A stretch of 64,000 bases of DNA from Clostridium sp. AM58-1XD (GCF_003464085.1 NZ_QSDR01000010.1:1-64000), one strand, 5' to 3'; numbered from the stretch's first letter, positions 18,895 to 28,906 are shown. Numbers and translations: made by a program. The notes: generated by a model not told the origin, from the sequence alone.

Positions 18895-18901
18895 TATTAT
18901 G
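18895..18901 (-). promoter_or_regulatory. Possible sigma-G/F type -10 of the SASP gene
   Basis: On the minus strand CATAATA matches the sigma-G -10 consensus, about 77 bases before the SASP start, with a poor TGTATT -35 candidate some 15 bases upstream. SASP genes are normally transcribed by sigma-G, so the call rests on family knowledge plus one box. Confidence 0.45.
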
Positions 18902-18959
18902 TGTGAATGAAAAAATAATACACTAGAAGGTTTTACGAAAAATGTCAGAAAACGGTAAT

Positions 18960-21013
18960 TTACAAATTCAGCTTTTCATAGCTTTTTTCGAGGTAATTAT
19001 CCAGGCGTTTTTTCAGTTCCTCCTCCTCCGGAAGCACAAGCTCCGGATCTTTGGAAAGCAGACGGTTCACTTCATCCGAGACGGTTTTCAGTATGGAAGC
19101 GTCCGTAAAGATATCGGCCAGCCTGAATTCCATGTCTCCGCTCTGTCTCAGTCCGAATATGTCTCCCGGACCGCGCAGCTTCAGATCTTCCGAAGCGATA
19201 TAAAATCCATCGTTCGACCGGTTGAGAATGTCGAGACGTTCACTCGTTCCATCGTCATCTCCGCAGTTGACCATGATACAGTAAGACTGATGTTTGCCCC
19301 GTCCTACGCGGCCGCGCAGCTGATGGAGCTGAGCCAGGCCGAAACGCTCTGCATTTTCTATCATCATGACCGTTGCGTTCGGCACATTGACGCCGACCTC
19401 GATGACCGTTGTGGATACCAGCACCTGAATTTCATTTGATGCAAACCGTTCCATAATTTTGTTTTTTTCTTTTCCCTTCATCTTCCCATGAAGGTATTCT
19501 ACCGTTATGGAAGGCGGAAGCTTGCTCTTTAATGTCTTTGTATAGTCCAGCACATTTTCAGCTTCTATCATTTCACTTTCTTCCACCATGGGACAGATGA
19601 CATATGCCTGCCTGCCGGCAGCGATCTCTTTTACTATGAACTCGTATGCCTTCGGACGGTAAGACGGATTTACAACGCAATTTTTGATAGGAAGACGGTT
19701 GGAAGGCAGCTCGTCAATGACGGAAATGTCCAGATCGCCATATATAATAATCGCCAGCGTTCTGGGAATCGGAGTGGCGCTCATGACGAGCACGTGCGGT
19801 TCTTCTCCCTTGCTGCCCAGCGCCTCTCTCTGCCCCACTCCGAATCTGTGCTGTTCGTCTGTAATAACGAGAGCCAGCCTATCATAGATCACCTTCTCCT
19901 GAATCAGCGCATGGGTGCCGATAATCAGATCGCTTCATGAGAAGCGATTTTTTCATACGCAAGGCGCTTCTCTTTTGCCGTCATGGAGCCGGTTATAAGG
20001 ATCGGCTGTTTATCAATCCCGTTTTCTTCAAACAGGCTGCAGATGGATTCAAAGTGCTGCTTTGCCAGCACTTCCGTAGGCGCCATGAGCGCTCCCTGAT
20101 ATCCGTTGTATGCAGCCTGCAAAAGGGCCAGTACGGCGATGATCGTCTTTCCTGAACCGACGTCACCCTGAATCAGACGGTTCATCACAAGACCGCCGGA
20201 CAGGTCGCTGTATATCTCCTGAAGCGCCCGTTCTTGGGCGCCTGTCAGTTCATATGGAAGGCTGTCTTTTAAAGCCTGTACCTGACTTGACAGTTTCATA
20301 ACAAATTGGCTTCTTTTATCGCTTCGTCTCTCCTTCAGCCTTCTGACTGCCAGGAGAAAAAAGAAAAACTCATCAAAAACCATCCTCTTCCGTGCAAAGA
20401 GAAATTCCTGACGGTTGGATGGAAAGTGAATATGTTCAAGAGCGAAATTATACTCGGCCAGTTCATTGCGTATGCGGATATCAGACGGCAGATACTCCCG
20501 CTCCATCCGGCGGTTTTCCATGGCCTGTGACACGGCTCTCACGATCGCCTTGTTGCCCAGTCCTTTTGTCTGCCCGTAAATCGGCTGCATGGATTCCATA
20601 ATTTGGCCATAGGAATCCAGTGAAAAAATCTCCGGCTGCTCCATCGTCAGCCTTCCGCTCTTTTTCACAATCCTGCCTCTGAAAACAAAACGGCAGCCTG
20701 CTTTCAGGGTTGTCCTGAGAAACGGCATATTATACCACGTCAGCTGCAGCTTGTCCTTCCCGTCGCTCAGGAATGCCAATGTAACCTGAATGTGGGAAAA
20801 GCGCCGTACTTCCGCGTCTTTCATAAGAACGCCTTCCACCGCCGCAGTCATGTCCTGCTTCAGGCTTCCCACCAGCACCGGCTTTTCATATGTTTCATAT
20901 CCTCTGGGATAATATTCCAGTAGGTCCTGTACCGTAAAAACACCCAGTTTTTCAAAAAGTTTTCCTGTTTTTTCTCCAATCCCTTTCAGAGAAGTGACCG
21001 GTTCCTGATTCAT
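18960..21013 (-). CDS. recG: ATP-dependent DNA helicase RecG (one frame break)
   Basis: Branch-migration helicase that remodels stalled forks. Start MNQEPVTSLKGIGEKTGKLF, with AGGAGGAAGT before ATG. Wedge/OB domain in the first 150 residues (EGVLMKDAEVRRFSHIQVTL), then Walker A LIQGDVGSGKTIIAVLALLQ, DEQHRFGVGQREALG (DEQH box II), SATPIPRTL, and the helicase C part STTVIEVGVNVPNATVM with QLHQLRGRVGRG. The frame ends at ASHEAI near 19931; one extra G (GAAGCGGATCTG) restores ASHEADLIIGTHALIQEKVIYD. The repaired protein, about 684 residues, has normal length. In Bacillus recG also lies downstream of yloU-yloV. Confidence 0.92.
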
Positions 21014-21147
21014 ACTTCCTCCTGCTGTTCCATTCTGCTGCTTATGAAATTGAAAAGCAATGCCCCCGACACCAGCTACAGCGGCCAAGCCGCCGCATAG
21101 AAACGCAATCTGGTATCAAGGGCATATCTGATTTGTGCCGCGTATTG

Positions 21148-22820
21148 TTATTCCACGGATATGAGATAATAGTAAACCGGCTGTCCGCCCTCATGGAGCT
21201 CCATTTCACACTGAGGAAATTTTCCCTTGCCCGTTCCAGGAGGCGGTCTGCGTCCTCTTCCGTGATCTCCTCTCCGTAATAAACGGTAACCAGTTCAGAA
21301 TCGTCATCAATCATTTCATTTAAAACTTCCAGGGCAGTTCCCTCGATTGTTTTTCCGACCGCGAGAATACCGTTATCTCCCAGCCCCATGATATCGCCTT
21401 CAGCAATCTCTCTTCCATCAATCGATGTGTTTCGCACGGCATATGTGATCTGTGCCGTTTTTACTCTGGACATTTCATTCATCATGTTGTCTACGTTTTC
21501 TTCTACGGACAGGTCCGGCATAAAATTAATAATCGCCGTAATTCCCTGCGGGACTGTTTTAGACGGAATCACGATGATATTTTTATCTTCTGCCAGGCTT
21601 TTTGCCTGTTCTGCAGCCAGAATAATGTTTTTGTTGTTGGGAAAAACAAAAATCGTATCTGCATTTACATGATCGATTGCATTCAGCACATCTTCCGTAC
21701 TGGGATTCATGGTCTGTCCGCCTTCAATCAGGTAATCTGCTCCAATCCCCTTAAAGATCTCACCCAGGCCGTCTCCAATGGATACCGCTATAAAGCCAAA
21801 TTTTTTTCTGGGCTCTTCCTGCCTGGCCTCAGCAGCAGCCCTGATGTCAGCCTCTTTAATCAGCTTCTCCTGATGCTCTTCTCTCATATTGTCAATCTTC
21901 ATCCTGGAGAGAGAACCGTAGGTCAGGGCCCTTTCAAAAGCCAGCCCCGGATGGTTCGTGTGGACATGTACCTTGACGATGTCGTCATCCGAAACGACGA
22001 CTATGGAATCACCTATGGATTCCAGATAGGATTTCAGTTCCCTTTCCCTGCTCTCGTCATAAGAATGTTCCAGATTGATGATGAACTCCGTGCAGTATCC
22101 GAAATGAATATCGAATTCCGCCGTATTGGATGCAGAATTACCGGAAGCTGATCTGGAAGTACTTTCCGTCTCTGAAAATGACGGCACTTCGACAGATACT
22201 TCTTTTCCGAGAAGGCCGTCTCTCGCCCCCTTCATCACCTGCATGAGTCCCTGCCCTCCGGAATCCACAACTCCCGCCTGCTTCAGCACCGGAAGCATCT
22301 CCGGCGTCTGGCTCAGTACATAATCACCGTATTCGATCACACGGTCTGCAAATTCAATGATATCCTCTGTCTCAGAAACAAGCTCTACGGCTTTATCTGC
22401 CATTCCCTTCGCAACCGTCAGGATCGTTCCCTCTTTCGGCTTCATGACAGCCTTATAAGCCGTCTCCGCAGCCCTTACGAAGGCATTTGCGAGAGTCGTC
22501 GTCGTAATAGATTCCGCCGTCTTTATCTCTTTTGTAAAGCCGCGGAAAAGCTGGGAAAGGATTACGCCGGAATTTCCTCTTGCGCCTCTCAAAGAACCGG
22601 AAGCAATCGCCTTTGCAAGCTGTTCCATCGTCGGATCCTTCAGGGCAGCCACCTCTTTTGCAGCCGCCAAAATCGTCAGAGACATATTCGTACCCGTATC
22701 TCCGTCAGGAACCGGAAATACATTCAGTTCATTAATCCACTCCTTTTTCGCCTCAAGCCCCTTTGCTGCCGCCAGAAAAGCCTTCTGGACCATCCTGGCA
22801 TCTATCGACCTCATACCCAC
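21148..22820 (-). CDS. fakA: DAK2-domain fatty acid kinase catalytic subunit-like (YloV/FakA; one frame break)
   Basis: Predicted to phosphorylate FakB-bound fatty acids. DhaL/DAK2 domain at residues 1-200 with NELNVFPVPDGDTGTNMSLT, the metal-binding Asp cluster, and GARGNSGVILSQLFRGF; a DegV-like C-terminal half follows (FGYCTEFIINLE, VHVHTNHPGLAFE, VFPNNKNIILAAEQAK). The frame shifts near 21217-21219; one more T gives ERARENFPQCEMELHEGGQP and a stop at 21148, replacing a spurious 40-residue tail. Starts at GTG, with AAGGAGG nine bases upstream (ATG two codons later is the alternative). No fakB is nearby. Confidence 0.88.
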
Positions 22821-22834
22821 GGGTATCTTCCTCC

Positions 22835-23191
22835 TTAATCTATCACTTTTACACCTTCCACGAAGATATTGATTCTGTCAACTTCCATTCCGGTGAATTC
22901 TTCCACTTTATATTTTACCGTTTCAATCAGATTATCGGAAACGGCGCTGATGCTCACTCCGTAAGAAACAATGACATGAAAATCAAGGCCAATATGGTTG
23001 TCCTCAATTGTGACATTGATTCCTCTTGTCAGGCTTTCCTTCTTTAAAAGTTTTACAAGGCCGTCCTTCATGCTGATGGCAGCCATGCCTACAATCCCGA
23101 AACACTCCACCGCGATTGTACCGGCATATAATGCGATTACTTCAGGATTGATCCGGACTTCTCCGAACTCGTTGTTTAAGCGTCCTTTCAT
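22835..23191 (-). CDS. yloU: Asp23/Gls24-family protein YloU
   Basis: 118 residues from the start MKGRLNNEFGEVRINPEV, with GGAGG upstream. Typical alternation for the family: VIALYAGTIAVECFGIVGMA, HIGLDFHVIVSYGVSISAV, and the C-terminal VDRINIFVEGVKV. Function is poorly known; the gene is almost always next to the FakA-like gene, which follows 14 bases away, so a role in membrane/fatty-acid homeostasis is inferred from context. Divergent from rpmB as in Bacillus. A TATAAT on the minus strand at 23257-23262 may be its -10, without a clear -35. Confidence 0.9.
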   Translation of the reverse strand: MKGRLNNEFGEVRINPEVIALYAGTIAVECFGIVGMAAISMKDGLVKLLKKESLTRGINVTIEDNHIGLDFHVIVSYGVSISAVSDNLIETVKYKVEEFTGMEVDRINIFVEGVKVID

Positions 23192-23303
23192 TAAACATGC
23201 CTCCATTCTTGTCAAAGCAGACTGATATCAGCTGCCCTGCTGTTTAAGCTGTGTATATTATACATGATATTATCAAAAAAAGAAACAAATTTTTATTTTT
23301 CAC

Positions 23304-23332
23304 TTGCAAATTGGGAAGACATCTGGTATCAT
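23304..23332 (+). promoter_or_regulatory. Promoter of rpmB
   Basis: TTGCAA (23304-23309), a 17-base spacer, TATCAT (23327-23332). Start of transcription would be near 23339, about 54 bases before the ATG. Confidence 0.65.
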
Positions 23333-23392
23333 ACAATATGTTGTGGATTCTAATACTCAGGAATCCAAGTAGCGTTTAAGGAGGTGCGAATC

Positions 23393-23578
23393 ATGGCTAA
23401 ATGTGCAATTTGTGAAAAGGCTGCTCACTTCGGCAATAACGTGAGCCATTCCCATAGAAGAAGCAATAAAATGTGGAAAGCAAACGTAAAGTCTGTTAAG
23501 GTAAAAGTTAACGGCGGCGCTAAGAAGATGTATGTATGTACTTCTTGCTTACGTTCTGGTCTGGTAGAAAGAGCGTAA
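23393..23578 (+). CDS. rpmB: 50S ribosomal protein L28
   Basis: 61 residues. Start MAKCAICEKAAHFGNNVSHS, with AAGGAGG eight bases ahead; ATG three codons earlier lacks spacing. The four Cys form the zinc-ribbon variant of L28: CAIC near the start and CTSC near the end (YVCTSCLRSGLVERA). KMWKANVKSVKVKVNG is the conserved core. Monocistronic: own promoter and strong terminator. Confidence 0.97.
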   Translation: MAKCAICEKAAHFGNNVSHSHRRSNKMWKANVKSVKVKVNGGAKKMYVCTSCLRSGLVERA

Positions 23579-23600
23579 TTTTTTAGATCATTCGAATTTT

Positions 23601-23633
23601 AAAAGCTCCGGGGCTTCAGCCCGGAGCTTTTTT
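23601..23633 (+). terminator. Intrinsic terminator of rpmB
   Basis: AAAAGCTCCGGG and CCCGGAGCTTTTTT form a 12-base-pair stem with a seven-base loop, followed by six Ts. It starts 22 bases after the stop codon. Confidence 0.93.
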
Positions 23634-23709
23634 CGTTGAATGCGATGCTCTTACGCAAAACGTCCCGGTCACCGCTATATGCTCATTCAGAAGGGCAGTT
23701 CCTTCCCGA

Positions 23710-23850
23710 CTAACATCCGCAGAACAGGTTATATCCCACCACCAGACAGCCAATGATGAAAATAAGCGTAGAAAACGTCTGCGGTATCAGAAGAAGCACA
23801 GTCATTCCTACACCGAAACAAAATAACATCAGTCCGCAAATCCGCTTCAT
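23710..23850 (-). CDS. 46-residue predicted membrane microprotein
   Basis: ATG at 23850 and TAG at 23710. The reading gives MKRICGLMLFCFGVG, then a hydrophobic run and CLVVGYNLFCGC at the end: two closely spaced hydrophobic segments that could make a hairpin. GGGGGACAG lies eight bases before the ATG. It is the next gene after gerW on the same strand, 81 bases downstream. Not recognised. The good initiation site, hydrophobic pattern and operon position support it; the short length keeps confidence moderate. The region between it and the rpmB terminator shows nothing else. Confidence 0.55.
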   Translation of the reverse strand: MKRICGLMLFCFGVGMTVLLLIPQTFSTLIFIIGCLVVGYNLFCGC

Positions 23851-23931
23851 TTCTGTCCCCCGGTTTTTCCAGCTATGGTATATCATATGCAGAACCGGAA
23901 AAACTATGACAGCCTTTTATAATCTCGAATC

Positions 23932-24348
23932 TCAGGATTCTTCTTTTTCCGCCTTCTGTGCGGCAGCCAGATCCTCAGCGGCCTTCTCCGCTTCATCGGA
24001 CACAACGCCCTGATTCTTTCCGGATACAAAACGGTTGACAAAGTCGGGAACCATGTCCAGAACCTTTGTCATGGCGTCCTGATTCTTTATGCTGACCAGC
24101 TTTGTCACGCCGTTCTGTATAATCAGTACGGCACTGGGACTCATCTTTGCGCTCATACCGCCGCCGCCGTTTCTTTTGGCATTCTCTGCAAACGAGCCTG
24201 CCGCCATCCCGCAGCTCACGTCTACGAACGGAAGGATAATGGCATCGTCCACCTTTACTGCATCCCCTACAACCGTTTTTGTTGTAACAAAATGGTCCAT
24301 TCCCTGAAATAATGCTTCGACGGTCGAAGCGAAATGATTGTCAGCCAT
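23932..24348 (-). CDS. gerW: Spore germination/sporulation protein GerW (YtfJ)
   Basis: 138 residues. N-terminal HFASTVEALFQGMDHFVTTK, then VGDAVKVDDAIILPFVDVSCG and the glycine-rich NGGGGMSAKMSPSAVLIIQNG are the GerW/YtfJ hallmark. A Lys/Ala/Glu tail ends the protein. In Bacillus ytfJ is required for the spore response to L-alanine. It lies 56 bases behind the DUF2953 gene, the same pairing as ytfI-ytfJ in Bacillus. Confidence 0.92.
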   Translation of the reverse strand: MADNHFASTVEALFQGMDHFVTTKTVVGDAVKVDDAIILPFVDVSCGMAAGSFAENAKRNGGGGMSAKMSPSAVLIIQNGVTKLVSIKNQDAMTKVLDMVPDFVNRFVSGKNQGVVSDEAEKAAEDLAAAQKAEKEES

Positions 24349-24404
24349 ACGCTAAATCCTCCTTATGCGGGCCGCATATGATATGCAGCCGTTTCATCGC
24401 AGTT

Positions 24405-25424
24405 TTATCTCATCCACTTTCTCAAAAGCAAGCGGAATCTCTTATTTAAAAACAGCCGGCCGGCGATTACTGTCAGTGTGAACAGCCGGATTCGTCCTGA
24501 AAACGACAGCTCCCCTTCCAGAATCTGCTCTTCAAAAGACGGGCAGACCTGTATGGAATCCCTGTAAAAGGGATACAGAAGGCCGGCTGCAGCCAAAGCC
24601 TGTCCGGTCATATAGGGATCGTCAAATCCAAGTCTGACCTTTCCTCTTATCTTCCGCGGAAGTACATGCTTAAAAAGTACCCTGATCTGCTTAAGCAGTA
24701 GTTTAAAAAGCTCCTGATTTTTCTTGTCATTGATAAACTGCTTTATCCGCTCTACCTTTTTCTCCAGGGACTTCCACTTATCCCACATGGAACAAAAAGC
24801 TGCCTTCAGGTTCTTAAAAATGCGCAAAAACCGGTCTTTCAACCGTTTTGGCCATCCCGGCCGGCCAAAGCCGCCTCTGCTTTTTCTTTCTTTTCCAGAA
24901 GTTTTTTTACCTTCTTCCCGAACCGGCTCCCGGTGACGGCCGTCTTCCGAATCCGCCGTCACCTCTTTTTTCACTGCTTCGTCCTGCGCGTTCCTCTCCC
25001 CGCCCTGATATACAAAATCCTCTTCTGAATCCTCTATGGATGCGATGTGGACATCAGGTACAGGAGCGCCGGGGCTGCCGGCGTCTTCTTTATCTTCCTC
25101 ATCGGAAAGCTCTTCGGATATTTTTTCCCAGAATTCATCCTCACTGATCTCTTTTTCCGCTTCTTCCTTCGCTTTTCTGCCCAAAGGAAAGCCCAAAATA
25201 CGTATGGTCACGTCCAGATTTTCTTCATAGACAGCAGTCAATGAAATCATATGGAGAAGCCAGGTTGCCTTCAACCTTCCCTTCCATGCGCCATAACAGG
25301 ATCCTTCTCCCCTGTACCGGACCGGTACAAAAAGCAGGATGCCGGCAGCCAGCAGGATGAAACCAAGAACAGCCAGCAGAATCCATCCGATAATTTTTAA
25401 TATGAATAAAACAATATGAATCAC
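24405..25424 (-). CDS. ytfI: DUF2953 membrane protein (YtfI-like)
   Basis: 339 residues. N-terminal transmembrane segment (LFILKIIGWILLAVLGFIL, residues 6-32) and FVPVRYRGEG; then a conserved domain (DVTIRILGFPLGRK), a long highly charged insert (about residues 90-200, Glu/Lys/Arg-rich), and the terminal DUF2953 core VLPRKIRGKVRLGFDDPYMTG with SGRIRLFTLTVIAGRL. It starts at GTG behind GGAGGC. Function unknown; its constant partner GerW suggests a sporulation role. Confidence 0.85.
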   Translation of the reverse strand: MIHIVLFILKIIGWILLAVLGFILLAAGILLFVPVRYRGEGSCYGAWKGRLKATWLLHMISLTAVYEENLDVTIRILGFPLGRKAKEEAEKEISEDEFWEKISEELSDEEDKEDAGSPGAPVPDVHIASIEDSEEDFVYQGGERNAQDEAVKKEVTADSEDGRHREPVREEGKKTSGKERKSRGGFGRPGWPKRLKDRFLRIFKNLKAAFCSMWDKWKSLEKKVERIKQFINDKKNQELFKLLLKQIRVLFKHVLPRKIRGKVRLGFDDPYMTGQALAAAGLLYPFYRDSIQVCPSFEEQILEGELSFSGRIRLFTLTVIAGRLFLNKRFRLLLRKWMR

Positions 25425-25442
25425 GTTTGCCTCCGTGGCCCT

Positions 25443-25766
25443 TTATCTCTCACTTTCTGCTGCCGCCAGAAATTCGTCGATGTCAGGTCTTCCGATCCTC
25501 TTATACATATCGACAACGATCCTTCCCGCCACTTCCAGCGCTTCATCGTAATCTGCCGCAATGCCGAGAACCAGCAGATCGCTCTTTCTATAACAGGGCA
25601 GAAGCAGGATATTCGACGGATAGATATCAAGGACATTATTCCCGTTTGAAGGCGGAGTAATCACATAGCTCCCCTTCTGAAATTTCCTTCCGCGGATTCT
25701 CTGAATGATTGAATACCGCTTTTCCTTCGCTTTTTCTCCTTCATACAGATGATGATACCACCGCAT
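25443..25766 (-). CDS. Conserved protein of unknown function
   Basis: 107 residues from MRWYHHLYEGEKAKEKRYS, with GGAGAC upstream. Visible parts: a basic N terminus (IIQRIRGRKFQKGSYVI), NVLDIYPSNILLLPCYRKSD, and a helical C terminus ADYDEALEVAGRIVVDMYKR. Soluble, no membrane segment. It sits between cinA and the DUF2953 gene in the same direction (18-20 base gaps), so probably co-transcribed with ytfI and gerW. I do not recognise the family. Confidence 0.7.
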   Translation of the reverse strand: MRWYHHLYEGEKAKEKRYSIIQRIRGRKFQKGSYVITPPSNGNNVLDIYPSNILLLPCYRKSDLLVLGIAADYDEALEVAGRIVVDMYKRIGRPDIDEFLAAAESER

Positions 25767-25786
25767 CGGCAAGTCTCCAATCGATT

Positions 25787-27037
25787 TTATTTCCGATAGT
25801 TATCCAGTATGGAGCGGCGCAGGAGGTCCAGTGCCTTAACAACTGCCTGTTCCCTGATCTTGTTGCGGTCACCCTTAAACTGGTACGCTTCCACCCATAC
25901 TTTTTCATTCATGTAGCAGGCAATGTATACGAGACCCACCGGTTTTTCTTCCGTGGCTCCTCCGGGGCCTGCAAGCCCTGTAATCGCGATACAGACGTCG
26001 GAATCCGTAGCAAATACGCCTCCCATAGCCATTTCTTTTGCTGTCTGCTCACTGACAGCACCGTACTTTTTAAGGGTGCTTTTATTGACGTCCAGGATCT
26101 TCCTTTTCGCTTTATTAGAATATGTGATGAATCCCTCGCGAAATACATCGGATACTCCCGGAACATTGACAAGACGTCCTGCGAGCATTCCGCCTGTACA
26201 GGATTCTGCCGTAGTCACTGTCAGCTCATATTTCTTCAGCAGCTCTACAACCGCCTCTTCCAACGTTTCTTCCTCATCTGTCGTATATACGTAATCTCCA
26301 AACCGGTTTTTAATTTCCTTGACCACAGGCTTAATCAGTTTTTTAGCAGCCTCCTCATCGGCAGCCTTCGCCGTTATACGCAGATGAACTTCTCCTGTCT
26401 TCGCATATGTGGCGATCGTCGGATTCGTCTGTTTATCGATCATATCCAGAACCTTCGTCTCGACCTGGCTTTCTCCGATACCGCAGATTTTCACCATCTT
26501 GGACAGAATAATTTCTGGCTGAAGGTGCTGCAAATAGGGATAGACCTGTTTCATAAAGAGCGGATACAGCTCGTTCGGAGGGCCTGGAAGCAGGATTGCG
26601 GCTTTCCCGAACTTCTCCATAATCAGGCCTGGCGCCGTGCCGTTGCTGTTGTCCAGCACCTTGGCGCCATCCGGTACAAGCGCCTGCTTCCAGGTATTCT
26701 CAGGTATGTCTTTGTAAATGCCGTTTTTAAAATATTCTTCCATATGCTTCTTCGTATGAGCATCCTCCACAAGTGGGAATCCCATCACCTCTGCGCATAC
26801 TTCCTTTGTCAGATCGTCCTCCGTCGGTCCGAGGCCTCCTGTCAGAATAATGATATCCGAACGCTTAAGTGCCACACGGATTACTTCGGAAAGCCTCTCC
26901 CTGTTGTCTCCCACTACGGACTGGTTGTAGATGGAGAGCCCCAGCAGGGCACATTTTTCTGCGAGGAACTGGGCATTCGTATTTACGATATTGCCGAGCA
27001 GCAGTTCCGTACCGACGGAAATTAATTCTACTGTCAT
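25787..27037 (-). CDS. cinA: CinA-family protein, nicotinamide-nucleotide amidase/ADP-ribose pyrophosphatase type
   Basis: 416 residues. N-terminal COG1058 molybdopterin-binding-like domain (VELISVGTELLLGNIVNTNA, ILTGGLGPTEDDLTKEV, LLPGPPNELYPLF) and C-terminal CinA amidase domain (TTAESCTGGMLAGRLVNVPG, FREGFITYSNKAK, IAITGLAGPGGATEEKPVG), with the catalytic Ser of the TAESCTGG loop. Involved in NAD recycling and, historically, competence. ATG follows the pgsA stop. In many Firmicutes recA follows cinA; here it does not. Confidence 0.95.
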   Translation of the reverse strand: MTVELISVGTELLLGNIVNTNAQFLAEKCALLGLSIYNQSVVGDNRERLSEVIRVALKRSDIIILTGGLGPTEDDLTKEVCAEVMGFPLVEDAHTKKHMEEYFKNGIYKDIPENTWKQALVPDGAKVLDNSNGTAPGLIMEKFGKAAILLPGPPNELYPLFMKQVYPYLQHLQPEIILSKMVKICGIGESQVETKVLDMIDKQTNPTIATYAKTGEVHLRITAKAADEEAAKKLIKPVVKEIKNRFGDYVYTTDEEETLEEAVVELLKKYELTVTTAESCTGGMLAGRLVNVPGVSDVFREGFITYSNKAKRKILDVNKSTLKKYGAVSEQTAKEMAMGGVFATDSDVCIAITGLAGPGGATEEKPVGLVYIACYMNEKVWVEAYQFKGDRNKIREQAVVKALDLLRRSILDNYRK

Positions 27038-27039
27038 TG

Positions 27040-27582
27040 CTACATACTCCCTTCTGTAAGAATCTTATGGTTTTTCGCAATATAGTCAACCAGGGATACA
27101 ACAGTCAGAATCAGAGCGATCCAGATCATGACGGTTGTAACAGGCTGCAGCGCTTCGATGTTAAAAATCATAAGAACTACAGCGATCATCTGGAATGTGG
27201 TCTTAAATTTTCCCCAGTAGCTGGCCGCGATCACAATGCCGTTGTCCGATGCCACAAGGCGGAAACCGCTGATAATGAATTCCCGGCTGATAATGATAAT
27301 GACCATCCACGCAGGGATCTGTCCCAGCTCAATCAGGCAGATCAGTGCGGAACAGACAAGTAGCTTATCCGCAAGAGGATCCATAAATTTCCCAAAATTA
27401 GTGACAAGATTATACTTTCTTGCAATCTTTCCGTCCAACATATCAGTCAGGCTGGCTACGATAAAGATTCCGGCCGATACGATTCGCAGCGTTTCATTTT
27501 CTCCGCCGTCCCACAGGAGGGCGACTACAAAAAACGGAATCAATATCACTCTCAAAACAGTCAGCTTATTTGGCAGATTCAT
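27040..27582 (-). CDS. pgsA: CDP-diacylglycerol-glycerol-3-phosphate 3-phosphatidyltransferase
   Basis: Makes phosphatidylglycerol phosphate at the membrane. 180 residues with several transmembrane segments. The CDP-alcohol phosphotransferase signature is complete: DMLDGKIARKYNLVT then NFGKFMDPLADK, i.e. DGx2ARx8Gx3Dx3D. N terminus NLPNKLTVLRVILIP is typical. Overlaps rimO by 17 bases and precedes cinA, the widespread rimO-pgsA-cinA order. Confidence 0.95.
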   Translation of the reverse strand: MNLPNKLTVLRVILIPFFVVALLWDGGENETLRIVSAGIFIVASLTDMLDGKIARKYNLVTNFGKFMDPLADKLLVCSALICLIELGQIPAWMVIIIISREFIISGFRLVASDNGIVIAASYWGKFKTTFQMIAVVLMIFNIEALQPVTTVMIWIALILTVVSLVDYIAKNHKILTEGSM

Positions 27583-28906
27583 CGTATACCTCCCCGATCA
27601 GATCGTATTCCAGAGCTCCTGTCACCTGAACTTTTACAAAATCCCCGGACATGAGTTCTGCCTCCGAGTTTACAAAAATTAGCCCGTCTACATTTGGAGC
27701 ATCCATATAGGTCCTGCCTACATAGACATTTTCGTCGGCAACCTTTCCCTCAATCATGACTTCCAGAAACACGCCTACATTGTCTTCACATTTGGCAAAT
27801 GCGATATCCTGCTGAAGCTCCATAATCTCGTCGCGCCGCTTTTCCTTGATTTCCTGCGGCACCTGATCCTCAAAAGAGGCGGCAGGCGTATCTTCTTCTG
27901 CTGAATAGGCAAATACCCCCAGCCTTTCAAATTCCATCTCGTCCACGAAATGCAGAAGCTCCTCATGGTCCTCTTCCGTCTCGCCGGGGAATCCCGAAAT
28001 CAGCGTTGTCCTGAGAACGATATCAGGGATTCGTTCCCTCAGCTTTCCGATAATCTCTCTCAGCTGGGCCTGATTCGTTCTGCGCCCCATCCGTTTTAAG
28101 ATTCTATCATTGATATGCTGGATCGGCATGTCCAGATAATGGCAGATTTTTTCCTCTTCCCCGATTACCTGGATGAGCTCATCCGTTATTTCTTCTGGAT
28201 AGCAGTACTGGATTCGGATCCACTGAATCCCCGGTATCCTGCAGAGCTTCCTGAGCAGTTCGGGCAGCTTCTTTTCACCGTACAGATCCTTTCCGTATAC
28301 CGTGGTCTCCTGGGCTACAAGGATCAGTTCTTTCACCCCTCTGGCCGCCAGCTTTTCAGCTTCGTCTTCCAGCTGCTCCATCGGTACGCTGCGGTAAGCT
28401 CCACGCAGGCTTGGAATGATACAGTACGTACAGTGTTTATCACAGCCTTCTGCAATTTTCAAAAATGCGTAATGGCCTCCCGTGGTGACAATCCGCTCTG
28501 ACTTCACCTCAGGCAGGGCATTCAGATCATGAAAGCACTGGACGTGGCCGCCTCCGCCGATGACTTTTTTCATTACTGTGGATATTTCATCATACGTGGA
28601 TGTGCCCAGTACGGCGTCCACTTCCGGAATTTCGTCCATAATCTCTTTTTTATATCTCTGAGCCATACAGCCGGTTACGATCAGTATGCGGCAGGATCCT
28701 GACTTTTTGTACTCTGCCATTTCCAGAATCGTATTAACGCTTTCTTCCTTGGCATCGTTGATAAAGCAGCATGTATTGATGACGATGGCCTCAGCCTCCG
28801 TCTCCTCGTCTGTAAAGGTATGGCCGTCATCACGCAGCAGTCCCAGCATTTTTTCGCTGTCTACCAGATTTTTATCACAGCCCAGGGAAACAAATAATAT
28901 TCTCAT
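27566..28906 (-). CDS. rimO: Ribosomal protein S12 methylthiotransferase RimO
   Basis: Radical SAM methylthiotransferase that modifies Asp88 of S12. 446 residues: N-terminal UPF0004 domain with the first cluster (SLGCDKNLVDSEKMLG, INTCCFINDAKEES, VTGCMAQRYKKE); radical-SAM motif AEGCDKHCTYCIIPSLRG (C-x3-C-x2-C); and a C-terminal TRAM domain (VMIEGKVADENVYVGRTYMD). The SLGCDKNLVDSE start distinguishes RimO from MiaB. GAGGAG before ATG. Confidence 0.96.
   Translation of the reverse strand: MRILFVSLGCDKNLVDSEKMLGLLRDDGHTFTDEETEAEAIVINTCCFINDAKEESVNTILEMAEYKKSGSCRILIVTGCMAQRYKKEIMDEIPEVDAVLGTSTYDEISTVMKKVIGGGGHVQCFHDLNALPEVKSERIVTTGGHYAFLKIAEGCDKHCTYCIIPSLRGAYRSVPMEQLEDEAEKLAARGVKELILVAQETTVYGKDLYGEKKLPELLRKLCRIPGIQWIRIQYCYPEEITDELIQVIGEEEKICHYLDMPIQHINDRILKRMGRRTNQAQLREIIGKLRERIPDIVLRTTLISGFPGETEEDHEELLHFVDEMEFERLGVFAYSAEEDTPAASFEDQVPQEIKEKRRDEIMELQQDIAFAKCEDNVGVFLEVMIEGKVADENVYVGRTYMDAPNVDGLIFVNSEAELMSGDFVKVQVTGALEYDLIGEVYDESAK

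Noticed and set aside
25709..27025. 438-codon open frame on the plus strand opposite cinA
   Set aside because: Mirror of cinA codons; no RBS, low-complexity Phe/His/Arg-rich translation, and cinA on the other strand has full motifs.
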